This document shows, piece by piece, positions 8,654 to 17,054 of a DNA stretch of 64,000 nucleotides. Source of the stretch: Denitratisoma oestradiolicum (GTDB lineage: Bacteria; Pseudomonadota; Gammaproteobacteria; Burkholderiales; Rhodocyclaceae); assembly GCF_902813185.1 (NCBI RefSeq), contig NZ_LR778301.1:4010001-4074000 (forward strand), in the 5' to 3' direction. Under the pieces are notes generated by a model that did not search any database, was not told the origin of the DNA, and saw only the letters and a list, made by a program, of their open reading frames with translations. The position numbers and the translations under genes are program-made. The first letter of the stretch is position 1. Each line of letters begins with the position of its first letter.

Positions 8654-8974
8654 GGAGCACTGGCCTTTACTCCCCCCGGCCTGCGGCCGACCCCCAGGGG
8701 TAATGGCCGGCGGGGGAAGGGGATGGCCGGGAACGGCTCCAGCCAGTACAGCAGGACCGACAATTCACCCGCGAGGGCTCATCTTCTTCCCCGCTGGCCC
8801 CACCCTCAGGGTCGCCGGCTTGCCCGGCGGGGTGGTTTGAGAGGCAAGGAAGGGCGGGCCACCAGCCCCGCCCGACCCGCGCAGATAGAGATTCTTAGGG
8901 AATCTTAGAAGGACGGATTGGAATCCGCTGAAACCCTTGTGCCAGAAGGATTTCCATGAATCGCAGCGGGAACG
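8654..8974. other. Convergent intergenic region of the element
   Basis: GC-rich stretch between the convergent MobC-like and repC genes. It holds a long imperfect stem with ccccgc at about 8803 pairing with gcgggg at about 8829, and the short direct repeat attcttag/aatcttag near 8890-8908. No coding signal and no array of 20-bp iterons is visible. Confidence 0.4.
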
Positions 8975-9895
8975 TTATCCAGGGGTTTGGGGAAGGTTAG
9001 CCGGGGGTCGGGGGAATGTTGGCCGGGGGGGGAGCGATGGCTGGGCGCTCTCCTGGGTTCCCGACTTGGGCCGGCATATCCAAAACTTCCCCGGGGCGTA
9101 TTCCTCGACACCCCAGCCAATGTCGGATAGTTCCGCCAGTGCCTTGCGGGCCACCTGCCGGCGCTTCTTCATGGTATCCGGGTTGGCTTGATCCGGCCAG
9201 ACATAGGAACAGAGGGTATCCAGCATTACCCCTTTCCGCTGCCCGGCATTGATCCAGTGCAACCGCTGGTGCATCAACCGGGCTGGGTCGGACTTCAACG
9301 CCCGGACCTCGGCCAGATCAATCCTGAAATACTGCCGATCTCCCAGAATGGACTCGGTCAGTCGGGGATTCAGTGCCACCAGCAGTTGGCCCGATGCCGA
9401 GTCGCTGGCATAGCAGGACAAAATCCGGAACCCCATGCGCCGCCCCTCCCGTTCCACAATGATCGATACCTTCCAGAGCCGTTCAATGCATTCCCGAAGC
9501 TGGCGGGCATCCTCGATGTCGCTGTAACCAATTTCTCGGGCCAGCTGGCGGAAACTGCCTTTGACCACCAGGGCATCTTGATCGGCGGCATCGGATTCTG
9601 CCTCCAACAGCCGCCGCAAAGCCTTGCCTTCATGGGTGGCTGGGGTCGGCGGCAGGACGATGCCTCCGCCTTCTGTCCCACACACAGCTGCCATCGCCAC
9701 CAAACCCTGAAGCACCCGCAGATCATCAGCCCCCAGGGGTTCCGGACCAGAAAACTCAATCCGATCGCTCCCAGACTGATAAACAACCGAGAGTTTCAGG
9801 CGTTTTCGGTCGCCTCGCTTCAGGCTGCGAAACAGGCCAGGAGCCAAGCAATGGGCCGGATCGTGCCGAGCGTGGGTAAGCTCAAAGGGTTTCAT
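8975..9895 (-). CDS. repC: IncQ-type replication initiator RepC
   Basis: 306-residue protein that matches the IncQ (RSF1010) origin-binding initiator RepC across its length. It has HARHDPAHCLAPGLFRSLKRGDRKR, EFSGPEPLGADDLRVLQGLVAMA, DALVVKGSFRQLAREIG, a CIERLWKVSIIVEREGRRMGFR segment, and a closing DTLCSYVWPDQAN...TMKKRRQVARKAL. In IncQ plasmids RepC binds the oriV iterons and melts the origin. The gene starts inside the repA stop region (14-base overlap), as in coupled rep operons. The last 30 residues form a Pro-rich tail. Finding an IncQ initiator beside a tyrosine integrase on a chromosome is unusual. Confidence 0.9.
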   Translation of the reverse strand: MKPFELTHARHDPAHCLAPGLFRSLKRGDRKRLKLSVVYQSGSDRIEFSGPEPLGADDLRVLQGLVAMAAVCGTEGGGIVLPPTPATHEGKALRRLLEAESDAADQDALVVKGSFRQLAREIGYSDIEDARQLRECIERLWKVSIIVEREGRRMGFRILSCYASDSASGQLLVALNPRLTESILGDRQYFRIDLAEVRALKSDPARLMHQRLHWINAGQRKGVMLDTLCSYVWPDQANPDTMKKRRQVARKALAELSDIGWGVEEYAPGKFWICRPKSGTQESAQPSLPPRPTFPRPPANLPQTPG

Positions 9896-10742
9896 AAGCC
9901 CTCCCCCGCTTCCGGCCCTGGTTTGCCGGCTGCAAGGACACCGGCCTCAATATCCCACCCTGTCCCCGCTGGTACCACTGGCCGGCCTCTACCTGACCAT
10001 AGTTCTGTTTGCCGGTCTCGTATCGCACATAAAAACCCCGGTCTCGCTCAGCAATGGGCTGGCCATCAAGGGTCAATTTTTCCGCATCGTCCTGACTCAT
10101 CTTGACCAAGCTGGCGCAGAACCGGGCATTGTCGATGAGCGCCGAGGCCCCCCGGGCCGCCTGCTGCATGGCACCCTGCCCGGCCAGGGCGGTGGCTTTG
10201 CTGGTATGGTGCAGGAAGAGGATCGCTGCTCCGGTTTGGCGTGAAATACTCTCCAGCCGTGCGATCAGCGCGGCCATCTGGCCGTTGTCGTTTTCATCGC
10301 TGCCGTGGCACCGGCTCAGGGTATCCAGGATTACCAGTCTCATACCAGCAGCAGCCTTTAACAGGCCCGCATGGAATTTCGGGTCCATGATGTCCGAGCG
10401 AATACCCTGCCGAGCCGAAAGAGTCAGGTTCCCGGCGACGGCCTGACGAGTGATAAGGTCGAAGCATTGGCCCAAGTAAAAGAGCCGGCGCTGGATCTCT
10501 TCCGGGGGATCTTCAAGGTTCAGGTAGAGCACTTTCCCCTGGCCGTGGATTGCCAAACCAGTTGTATTGGCCTGGGCAGTACCCCCGGCGATGGCGGCAG
10601 CCAACTGAAGCGCGAGGAAGGACTTCCCTGCACCTCCAGGGGAAATCAGCGCACCCACCGTACCTACCAGGAAGCCCGGCAGTACAAAATCCTGTCGGGC
10701 GGGTTCATGTGAAAAGGCATCCAAAATGTCAATGCGCGGCAT
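9882..10742 (-). CDS. repA: IncQ-type hexameric replicative helicase RepA
   Basis: 286-residue RecA-fold ATPase very close to RSF1010 RepA. The N-terminus IDILDAFSHEPARQDFVLPG leads to a Walker A SPGGAGKS (about residues 34-41). A Walker B follows in LVILDTLSRCHG, then ILFLHHTSKA and a QQAARGASALIDNARF segment. In IncQ plasmids RepA is the 5'-3' helicase loaded at oriV with RepC. The ATG at 10742 is chosen because GGGAGG lies eight bases upstream and the resulting N-terminus matches the family. It overlaps the primase gene by 14 bases and repC by 14 bases, so primase-repA-repC form one coupled minus-strand operon. Confidence 0.92.
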   Translation of the reverse strand: MPRIDILDAFSHEPARQDFVLPGFLVGTVGALISPGGAGKSFLALQLAAAIAGGTAQANTTGLAIHGQGKVLYLNLEDPPEEIQRRLFYLGQCFDLITRQAVAGNLTLSARQGIRSDIMDPKFHAGLLKAAAGMRLVILDTLSRCHGSDENDNGQMAALIARLESISRQTGAAILFLHHTSKATALAGQGAMQQAARGASALIDNARFCASLVKMSQDDAEKLTLDGQPIAERDRGFYVRYETGKQNYGQVEAGQWYQRGQGGILRPVSLQPANQGRKRGRAYETL

Positions 10743-11661
10743 GATCAGCCTCCCACCGCAGATAATCCGCGACATCCTTGATACCGGGGGGCGGTAGCCA
10801 AAGTCTCACGTCGTCCGTCAGCACCCGCAGCCGCTCCGCCTGACGTTGGTGCTGGGCGTCGGTCCGAGCCTGTATCTCGTTGGTCGACTCACGATCCCGG
10901 GCGACGATGACAGTGAAGGCCACTGCCAGCAGGGCCTGGATGTGGGGTTGCTCGATCCAGGCCAGGCAGCCCGCGCCCCCTGAAACAATCACCGTGGGTG
11001 GGCTATCTGAATGACGTGTGTGCAGCGCCAGGGCATCGACGCCGCCTTCCACTACCCAGACGGTCTCAGGGCATCCTGGCAGTATCGGGGGGTAAGCCTT
11101 GTCACTCCCGGCCAAATCCCGCTTAGGTACAGGATCAGCAGACAAATACCCCCGGCGGGTGGCGCTCCTGGGCTGATCGCCGTCATAGCCAACAAACAGC
11201 ACCGCCCCGGGGATATAGCGCAGCATGCCGCAGGCCTCGGCCATGTCCAGCGCGGATGGGGCGATGTGGCGGCTGCGCAGATAATCCCGGCCGGCAATTC
11301 GGTCAGCTTCAGTCCCCCGAGGCAGGTGCAGGTGTCGTGGGAGCGCGGATGGCTGGGGAGTCGCCGGGATAGCCGCTTGGCCCAGCAAACATTCCAGTGC
11401 CGGCTTAAAGCTCAGGCTCAGTACTGCCTGGACCAGGGCAAGGTTGTCGCCAATGCCGGTCCCGTCGCGGTGGCACCAAACCATGCGGCCCCCTTTATCG
11501 GTGCCGCGCATTCCGTTCGCAAGCTCGACATGCCTTCCCTGGCGGTGGATTTGGTGGCCCAACAGTTGGGCAACCAGCTCCGCATCCAGAGACCGCGCGA
11601 CTTCCACCGGCAGCCGCACCGGTGACGTGTGGTGCCGTTTCTTGAAGTGATCCAGACTCAT
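10729..11661 (-). CDS. Toprim-domain primase of the element
   Basis: 310-residue protein with a Toprim fold like those of phage and plasmid DnaG-type primases. The first conserved acid is in VWVVEGGVDALAL, the second region in TVIVARDRES, and a final GIKDVADYLRW is typical of this group. The N-terminal part contains MVWCHRDGTGIGDNLALVQ, which resembles the region before Toprim in plasmid primases, but no complete Cys4 zinc ribbon is visible. It replaces the RepB' primase that accompanies RepA/RepC on classical IncQ plasmids. The ribosome-binding site GGGGAGG lies just upstream. First gene of the rep operon. Confidence 0.8.
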   Translation of the reverse strand: MSLDHFKKRHHTSPVRLPVEVARSLDAELVAQLLGHQIHRQGRHVELANGMRGTDKGGRMVWCHRDGTGIGDNLALVQAVLSLSFKPALECLLGQAAIPATPQPSALPRHLHLPRGTEADRIAGRDYLRSRHIAPSALDMAEACGMLRYIPGAVLFVGYDGDQPRSATRRGYLSADPVPKRDLAGSDKAYPPILPGCPETVWVVEGGVDALALHTRHSDSPPTVIVSGGAGCLAWIEQPHIQALLAVAFTVIVARDRESTNEIQARTDAQHQRQAERLRVLTDDVRLWLPPPGIKDVADYLRWEADHAAH

Positions 11662-11973
11662 GCCGCCCCTCCCCTCTGGCGATGGGGGTGGGCATCGGCT
11701 GCTGAAACCTCATGACCCTGAAAAGTCGCGGCCCCGCAGGGGCCAATCTCACTATCTGTGTTTCGCACAGGACGTCTCCAATGACGCCGGGCGATCAATG
11801 TCCAGCGCGGAAATCTTCCGCGCTGGTCTGGTTTGTCCTGTGTGTCGCACTGAGCGACGATTATTTACCTGTGCCCGACTGGGTTTTACCAAGTCAATCT
11901 GACTTGGCAGCTGAGTATAGGAAAAGAATGGTGTTTGGCCGGTTCGTATAGCGAAACACACCGTGCCAGCATG
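11662..11973. promoter_or_regulatory. Dyad- and repeat-rich control or origin region of the rep operon
   Basis: Non-coding stretch upstream of the primase-repA-repC operon. It contains ggcccc/ggggcc (11730-11744), an 11-bp perfect dyad ccagcgcggaa/ttccgcgctgg around an ATC centre (11802-11826), and an 8-bp dyad ccaagtca/tgacttgg around another ATC centre (11889-11907). Three copies of a tgtgtttcgc-like unit are also present: 11757-11766, a tgtgtgtcgc variant at 11839-11848, and 11951-11960 inverted. This could be an iteron origin, an operator set, or both; no function can be proved from the sequence. Confidence 0.55.
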
Positions 11974-12010
11974 AAAAAAACACCGGGGGGCTCCTTGCCT
12001 CCCCCCGGTG
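11974..12010 (-). terminator. Terminator after the excisionase-like gene
   Basis: The 10-bp GC-rich arms caccgggggg (11981-11990) and ccccccggtg (12001-12010) are followed by seven T on the minus strand. It lies 27 bases past the stop of the AlpA-like gene and insulates it from the rep operon. Confidence 0.9.
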
Positions 12011-12036
12011 CCGGGCGCTCGATTACAGCGAAAGAT

Positions 12037-12219
12037 TCAGTTACTTTTTTGGGTGTGGGTGGTCAGCCAGTTCTCGACATCTACCCTTCGGAACCGATGC
12101 AAATTGCCAAGTTTGATACCCGGCGGCAAGGATGCTTTCCTGAGGCGGCGCTGATAAATGGCCTCCACGCGCACGCCCAAAACCCTGGCCAAATCTTTGG
12201 CCGTCAATAGCTCTTCCAT
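12037..12219 (-). CDS. AlpA/excisionase-like helix-turn-helix protein
   Basis: 60-residue MerR/AlpA-type DNA-binding protein: ELLTAKDLARVLGVRVEAIYQRR is the helix-turn-helix, and GIKLGNLHRFRRVDVENWL is the wing with the usual 'R-F-x-x-x-D-V-x-x-W' ending. Proteins of this size and fold act as excisionases or activators of integrase genes on islands and satellite phages. It lies at the opposite end of the element from the integrase, has its own strong terminator, and is preceded by two strong dyads. The exact role (excisionase or regulator) is not resolved. Confidence 0.8.
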   Translation of the reverse strand: MEELLTAKDLARVLGVRVEAIYQRRLRKASLPPGIKLGNLHRFRRVDVENWLTTHTQKSN

Positions 12220-12236
12220 CTCGAAATCTCCTGGTA

Positions 12237-12319
12237 ATTCCCGGCAGTTTTTGCGTCACGCCCGATTGCGTGGCCACCAGGGCATTCCTGCTTGCCGGGA
12301 ATACCCCCCCTGTGGGGGG
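12237..12319. promoter_or_regulatory. Two strong dyads upstream of the excisionase-like gene
   Basis: A 10-bp perfect inverted repeat attcccggca (12237-12246) / tgccgggaat (12293-12302) encloses 46 bases. It is followed at once by cccccc-tgt-gggggg (12305-12319). These may be operator or attachment-region structures at the right edge of the integrative element; no matching core was found at the left edge. Confidence 0.4.
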
Positions 12320-12432
12320 CACTACCGTATAGGGAGATTCCTCGGGTTAGCCTGAGAAATATTTCGGGAATGGAAAATCGTGTGCCATCCCGCTCTGCGG
12401 CGTGGATGAGCGGGTTTTATTGGTTCAATACA

Positions 12433-13101
12433 CTACACTATCGGTGCCGCGAGAATGTGCATGTCACCGTACTCCGAGTAGGGCATCGTATCTTGCTGAA
12501 CCTGTAGGAGCAGGTCGTGTCCCAATGATTTCGGCGAGACCCGTGCGTAAATAAAGCATCCAGGCAGGACATCCCTCTCGGCAACTTGCATTACGGATCG
12601 CTGTATTGGAGCAACCCAGAAGGTGATCCTGGGTTGCTGAGGGCCGTAAGGATTTTCCAGCACGGCATGATATTGACCACCGGGTTTTTCTGGCTTTGGC
12701 GCTTCCACTGGATAGTGTTTGGGGGATGCGAGAAGGTGAGTCGCCACTTGCTGCAAGCGGTCGAGTGTACGGAGGTCAATGCGTGGAATGTTGGTCCTGC
12801 GCTTTATTCCATTCAGCACGGGTGTCGGCTTCTTGATCGAGGGATGGAATGTCAGATGTAGATGATCTGCCACGTCATTCCCAGAAAGACCATCAATCTT
12901 TTCTGGTGCTGTTGTTGGCTGAAATCTGCCATGGTCAAAATTTCCCATGACCTCAAAGAGGTTTCGACCATTGGAAAAGGCACGGGTAACAAGATCACCG
13001 TTGTTTGAGCACCGGAACCAGAGCATGATCCGAGTACGTTCGCCGTCTTTTACATAGAGACGGAACAGGTTGTCAGCAGGAAGATCGTGCACCGGTAGCA
13101 T
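12433..13101 (-). CDS. Hypothetical protein, 222 residues
   Basis: I do not recognise this family. The protein is soluble-looking, with no signal peptide or membrane segment. Two patches look ordered: NLFRLYVKDGERTRIMLWFRCSNNGDLVTRAF at the N-terminus, and RITFWVAPIQRSVMQVAERDVLPGCFIYARV near the end. TAGGAAAAA precedes the ATG, a usable ribosome-binding site. Its base composition is lower in GC than the rep genes beside it. It lies between the integrative element and the glycosyltransferase operon and may be cargo or an adjacent accessory gene. Confidence 0.6.
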   Translation of the reverse strand: MLPVHDLPADNLFRLYVKDGERTRIMLWFRCSNNGDLVTRAFSNGRNLFEVMGNFDHGRFQPTTAPEKIDGLSGNDVADHLHLTFHPSIKKPTPVLNGIKRRTNIPRIDLRTLDRLQQVATHLLASPKHYPVEAPKPEKPGGQYHAVLENPYGPQQPRITFWVAPIQRSVMQVAERDVLPGCFIYARVSPKSLGHDLLLQVQQDTMPYSEYGDMHILAAPIV

Positions 13102-13167
13102 TTTTTCCTAACCTACACAAAGACAACGTCTTAAACGGTGAGTTCGGCAAAGTTTTCTGGAGTGCCT

Positions 13168-15345
13168 TCACGTCGGGAATATCCCCTCCGCCAGTTCTCG
13201 CACAGCACCTTCTTCCATCGGCGCCTTTGTCGCCACAACCCATAAATCCAATGCCGACTCACGCCGTCTTCCTGCAATGGTTCTAAATCCAGCGGATTGC
13301 AAAGCCTGGGTCAGGCTTTTGAGCGTAAATCCGGACTTGTGAGCCATGTATTCATGGCCAGCAGCCAAAGCTGCCCCATGTCCATACAGAATGTCCAGGG
13401 GAGTGATCGGTCCGGCAGGCGATTGATAGGCGGCTTCCGTCAGCTTGTCCTCTGCCACCCAGGCACACACACTCTGCAAATCGGGACAAGTGATAACCGC
13501 ATACCCCTCCGGCTTAAGCACGCGTAAAAACTCCTTCAGCACAACCGGGACTTCATGAGCATAGACATGCTCAATGTTGTGGGCCGAGTAAATGGCATCA
13601 ATGCTGTTATCGGCCACGGCAGACATTTCCTGCATGGACCCAATGATGTCTGGTTCATTGCATGGGTCAATATCCAGTCGAAGTTCCGTCCAACCTGACG
13701 ACCGAAATGCCGCAGGCAGCTTGGCGCCATTATCCCGGTGACCAGTGCCCACATGAAGGATGGTCTTGCTTGTCATGATCTTTTGTTTTTCCTGCGCTTC
13801 GATGCTGCGATAGAGGCTCACTAAGATACCTTCAAGATTCCGGGTAAAGCCTGTGACATCCATCAGGGAGCTATCCCGCATCCGTTGCCGCAGGCTTCTT
13901 CTCAGGTCGATCAGCCGTTGTCTATCCCCGGCCAAGCTGGCAGCTATACGTACGTAGTCCTCTGCATCCTGAGCCGCCAGTTCGGCAAGGCCAATAGCAC
14001 AGAGAAAGGCGTAGGTCTGACGGCTCACCACCCGCCCCTGGGGCCAGGTCACCACTGGCACCCCCATCCATAGGGATTCGCAACTGGTCAGCCCGCCGGT
14101 AAAGGGGAATGGGTCAAGCGCAATATCGATATCCCCATATTCCTTCAGCAAGTCTGCATGAAAGCTAGGTCCACGCAATTCGACTCGTTCTGCTTCAATC
14201 CCTCTTTCGCAAAAGGCGGTCTGGATTGATTGACAAAGGGGTTCGTCATTAAAGGTACGCCACTTCAGCAACAGTCTGGAGTTTGGCACCGCAGTCAGAA
14301 CCTTGGCCCAAACATCAAAGACACCATCGTTCAGCTTGGCTGTATTGTTGAAGCACCCGAAAGTGATATAGCCATTCTCCTCGAATGGGGGTGGAGCCAC
14401 ATCAAAAGGCGCCCAGGGTACAGGCTGATAGCAGAAGCGTCCTCCTGAAAGTCTCAGGATTGGTTCCACGAATTGAGTCTCGATCCCTGGCGGTGCATGC
14501 CACTCATCCAACAAGACAGCATCCAGCGTTGACAGGCCCGTGGTGGCGAAATAACCCAGCCAACTCACCTGCACAGGCGCAGGTCGATGAGCAAAAACAG
14601 TCAGTTTTGATCCTGCCGTATGCCCGGAGAGGTCGACCAGGACGTCGATCTGGTCCACTCGTATTTTCTCAGCCAGGCGCTGGTCATCCAGATGGCGAAC
14701 ATCGATGAATTTGCAGTAGCGGCGTATCGTGGCCGTAACCCAGTCGTCCACTGGCCCGGCACTGTAGGCAAAGACAGTTATCCGTTCAGGTTCGTGTCGG
14801 GCCAGAACTTCTTTGACGAAAAGACCCACAGTATGCTGGCAAAAATCAGCCGATACATAGCCGATGCGCAATCGTCGATGAGTCAACGCACTCATCGCTG
14901 GCCTGGGTCGTGCGCCCCCGGCCTGGGCAATGGCCCAGGCGCCCCAGGTCTTCGCCTGGATCAATCTTGCATCATCACCAATCTCCCCATCGTATTCCTG
15001 GCAAACCAAGGCATTCCGTCGCACGACAGGATGATGGGGGGCCTGTTCCAGCAAGGCTGCATAGCGGCGCCGCGTCTCAGCATGTAGGCCCATCTCACGA
15101 CAGACATTTGCCAGATTGATCTGGCTGGCAATGTCCTTTGGCGTCAGGGACTGGGCTTGCTTAAAACAATCTGCTGCGTCAGTCAGGTAACCCGCGTTCA
15201 GCAGCAAGCCTCCTGTTTCCTGGAGTACCTGCTCGTCTTTACGGAAATCCCGGACCAGTATTCGGCAAGTGGCCGTCAGGTCCTGAAATCGGCCCGATAG
15301 AGCAAACGCACGGGCCGAATGCAGCAAATCTTCAGCAGAAGACAA
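13168..15345 (-). CDS. TPR / GT41 (SPINDLY/OGT-like) glycosyltransferase fused to a SAM methyltransferase
   Basis: 725-residue three-part enzyme. Residues about 1-130 are TPR-like helices (AFALSGRFQDL, DAADCFKQAQSLTPKDIASQINLANVCREMGL). Residues about 155-520 are a GT41 glycosyltransferase with RIGYVSADFCQHTVG, VDLSGHTAG, PVQVSWLGYFATTG, and the UDP-sugar site LDPFPFTGGLTSCESLWMGVPVVT. Residues about 530-705 are a class I methyltransferase (ILHVGTGHRDNG, LRLDIDP, YSAHNIEHVYAHEVPVVLKEFLRVLKPEG). The gene follows the methyltransferase by 26 bases, so the two are probably co-transcribed. The only in-frame start is a TTG. An ATG 20 bases upstream is in another frame, so a start-proximal indel is possible. 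The likely role is O-glycosylation and sugar methylation of the S-layer-like protein (inference). Confidence 0.85.
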   Translation of the reverse strand: MSSAEDLLHSARAFALSGRFQDLTATCRILVRDFRKDEQVLQETGGLLLNAGYLTDAADCFKQAQSLTPKDIASQINLANVCREMGLHAETRRRYAALLEQAPHHPVVRRNALVCQEYDGEIGDDARLIQAKTWGAWAIAQAGGARPRPAMSALTHRRLRIGYVSADFCQHTVGLFVKEVLARHEPERITVFAYSAGPVDDWVTATIRRYCKFIDVRHLDDQRLAEKIRVDQIDVLVDLSGHTAGSKLTVFAHRPAPVQVSWLGYFATTGLSTLDAVLLDEWHAPPGIETQFVEPILRLSGGRFCYQPVPWAPFDVAPPPFEENGYITFGCFNNTAKLNDGVFDVWAKVLTAVPNSRLLLKWRTFNDEPLCQSIQTAFCERGIEAERVELRGPSFHADLLKEYGDIDIALDPFPFTGGLTSCESLWMGVPVVTWPQGRVVSRQTYAFLCAIGLAELAAQDAEDYVRIAASLAGDRQRLIDLRRSLRQRMRDSSLMDVTGFTRNLEGILVSLYRSIEAQEKQKIMTSKTILHVGTGHRDNGAKLPAAFRSSGWTELRLDIDPCNEPDIIGSMQEMSAVADNSIDAIYSAHNIEHVYAHEVPVVLKEFLRVLKPEGYAVITCPDLQSVCAWVAEDKLTEAAYQSPAGPITPLDILYGHGAALAAGHEYMAHKSGFTLKSLTQALQSAGFRTIAGRRRESALDLWVVATKAPMEEGAVRELAEGIFPT

Positions 15346-15371
15346 TGCTTGCTCGCCCAGTCACTCATTCA

Positions 15372-16907
15372 TCAAGCAATCTGCAAGGCCTTCATGATCG
15401 GCAGATGCTTTTCTGCAAATATCGCGGCCTGAGCGGTAAGTTCTGTCAGATTTTCTTCCGGGGCATCCAGCGCCTTTCCTTCCTTGACAAGCTTCTGCCC
15501 CTGCATGGCAAATAGTTGCCACACAAAAGACGCCCATTCGGCAGGTTGTTTCTTGCCTTGGCTTAAGGCTAAAAGGAACAACTGATGAAAGCGCCCCACA
15601 GCGATTCCCCCACCGGTTACCGGGCTGGCCAAATAACTGATATCTCCCCCACCTCTCGCCTTATTCATCAGATAAGCATTAAGCCGGTCACAAACTTTTC
15701 TTGTCTTGGTAATGGCGCTATCTTCCAACACAGCAAACAAATGACCGCTGCCCGTAAGTACCATCACAGCCTGGAGTATTTGGGAGAAAACAATATTCCG
15801 ATCTCGCATTGCCTGTTCTATCTGCCCCAACGTCCTGGGCCTATGATCTGCGAGTAAATCGAGAATCGGATTGTAGATGGACGCATCCATGGTGGCCTCA
15901 CCCAAGGCGCCTCCGACTTTGAGAGGAACATCAGGCCGATGTGTCGCCAGCATAACCTTTTGCAATCGGAGAGCTTCAGCTTGCTCCAGAGTAGATAGTT
16001 TTCTTGCTCCCTTGACCCAATAATCTTTACGGAATTGTTGGTTGATCATGAAATCCCGGGTACTCTCGCGAAACATCGAATCAGGGATTTCCTGCAAAAA
16101 TGCCTGTTGCTCCCCACTCAGATTAATCGCATCAACATGGTCCAGATAATTGGCTGAACAGGCGTATTGAACTTTGGCTGACTCCAGCCATTCCGCCATG
16201 GTGGCGAAATGCATTGGGTGCCAGTCCCGGTTGAAATACTCATGGGCCAGGTAATGGCGATTTTGTTCCTTGATTTTCTTGATTCGATCAGCAATCTGGG
16301 GATTTGCCCGCGCATAAGTTGGATTGGTTGCAAGAAGTTTCTCGGTGAACTCCAAGGCACCATTAATGCGGCTGACGATTCCATGCCCTTCCGAACCAAT
16401 CACTTCGGCATGTTCTGTCATCAGGTGTCGCATAGGGGCAAAAGCGGCCCAACCTGGTAAGGTGTTGTAGCTAATGTAAAGTACGCCCCCGACTTTGAGC
16501 TTACGGCGAATGAAATCCACAATTGTTCTACGGTTCTCGTCGGATATCCAGCTCCAAATGCCGTGAAGACCGATGTAATCGAAATCAGGTAAGTCGCTAC
16601 GATTCGAGAAATCAGCAAAGGCTTCATCATAAAGCCGTGCGCCAGAACCTGAGACAGAAGCCAACTCTTGTGCAAATCCTGCCTGGGAAGGGTTGAAGTC
16701 AGTGCCATGCCAGGAGGTTACGGTCGCAGCAGAATGGAGGTTGGCACTCATCCCCTGACCGAAGCCCAGTTCGCAAGCAGCCCCGACCTCAGGCGCCACC
16801 AGACCTGCATTCAGGAAGGCTAAGCGGACTCTGAGAGGGTTAAGTTCTTGATAATAGCCGAAGGTATAACCGATGTCGGCCACATAGCCGGAAGTCCAGT
16901 CAGACAT
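15372..16907 (-). CDS. SAM methyltransferase with C-terminal regulatory domain, copy 2
   Basis: 511-residue paralogue of the gene at 407-1942, with the same motif I (CELGFGQG), GTDFNPSQA, FDYIGLHGIWSWISDENR and GGVLYISYNTLPGW, and the same C-terminal ALQI ending. It lies 147 bases downstream of S-layer-like gene 2, behind an almost identical terminator, and just ahead of the GT41-methyltransferase fusion. The leader also resembles copy 1 (both carry cggggcttttct before the terminator). That supports duplication of the whole S-layer-terminator-methyltransferase unit. Probably methylates a surface protein or glycan; the substrate is unknown. Confidence 0.88.
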   Translation of the reverse strand: MSDWTSGYVADIGYTFGYYQELNPLRVRLAFLNAGLVAPEVGAACELGFGQGMSANLHSAATVTSWHGTDFNPSQAGFAQELASVSGSGARLYDEAFADFSNRSDLPDFDYIGLHGIWSWISDENRRTIVDFIRRKLKVGGVLYISYNTLPGWAAFAPMRHLMTEHAEVIGSEGHGIVSRINGALEFTEKLLATNPTYARANPQIADRIKKIKEQNRHYLAHEYFNRDWHPMHFATMAEWLESAKVQYACSANYLDHVDAINLSGEQQAFLQEIPDSMFRESTRDFMINQQFRKDYWVKGARKLSTLEQAEALRLQKVMLATHRPDVPLKVGGALGEATMDASIYNPILDLLADHRPRTLGQIEQAMRDRNIVFSQILQAVMVLTGSGHLFAVLEDSAITKTRKVCDRLNAYLMNKARGGGDISYLASPVTGGGIAVGRFHQLFLLALSQGKKQPAEWASFVWQLFAMQGQKLVKEGKALDAPEENLTELTAQAAIFAEKHLPIMKALQIA

Positions 16908-16976
16908 GAGAGGATCCTTTACATATAGCGTAGAGATTCGGGGCTTTTCTTGGCACAGCCTGGTACTGTGCTAAGA

Positions 16977-17009
16977 AAAACCCCGCCTCCTTGTGAGAAG
17001 CGGGGTTTT
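16977..17009 (-). terminator. Intrinsic terminator after S-layer-like gene 2
   Basis: The arms aaaaccccgc (16977-16986) and gcggggtttt (17000-17009) flank a 13-base loop that differs from the copy-1 loop by one base. A T-run follows on the minus strand. It lies between the S-layer-like stop and the methyltransferase. Confidence 0.85.
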
Positions 17010-17054
17010 GAGTACTGCACCCTCGATATGCTGAGGGCTCCTTCACAACATGTA

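Noticed and set aside
5700..12450. Search for att direct repeats flanking the integrative element
   Set aside because: Short shared strings such as gagcggg were seen, but nothing long or well placed enough to call attL/attR; no tRNA gene is present at either edge.
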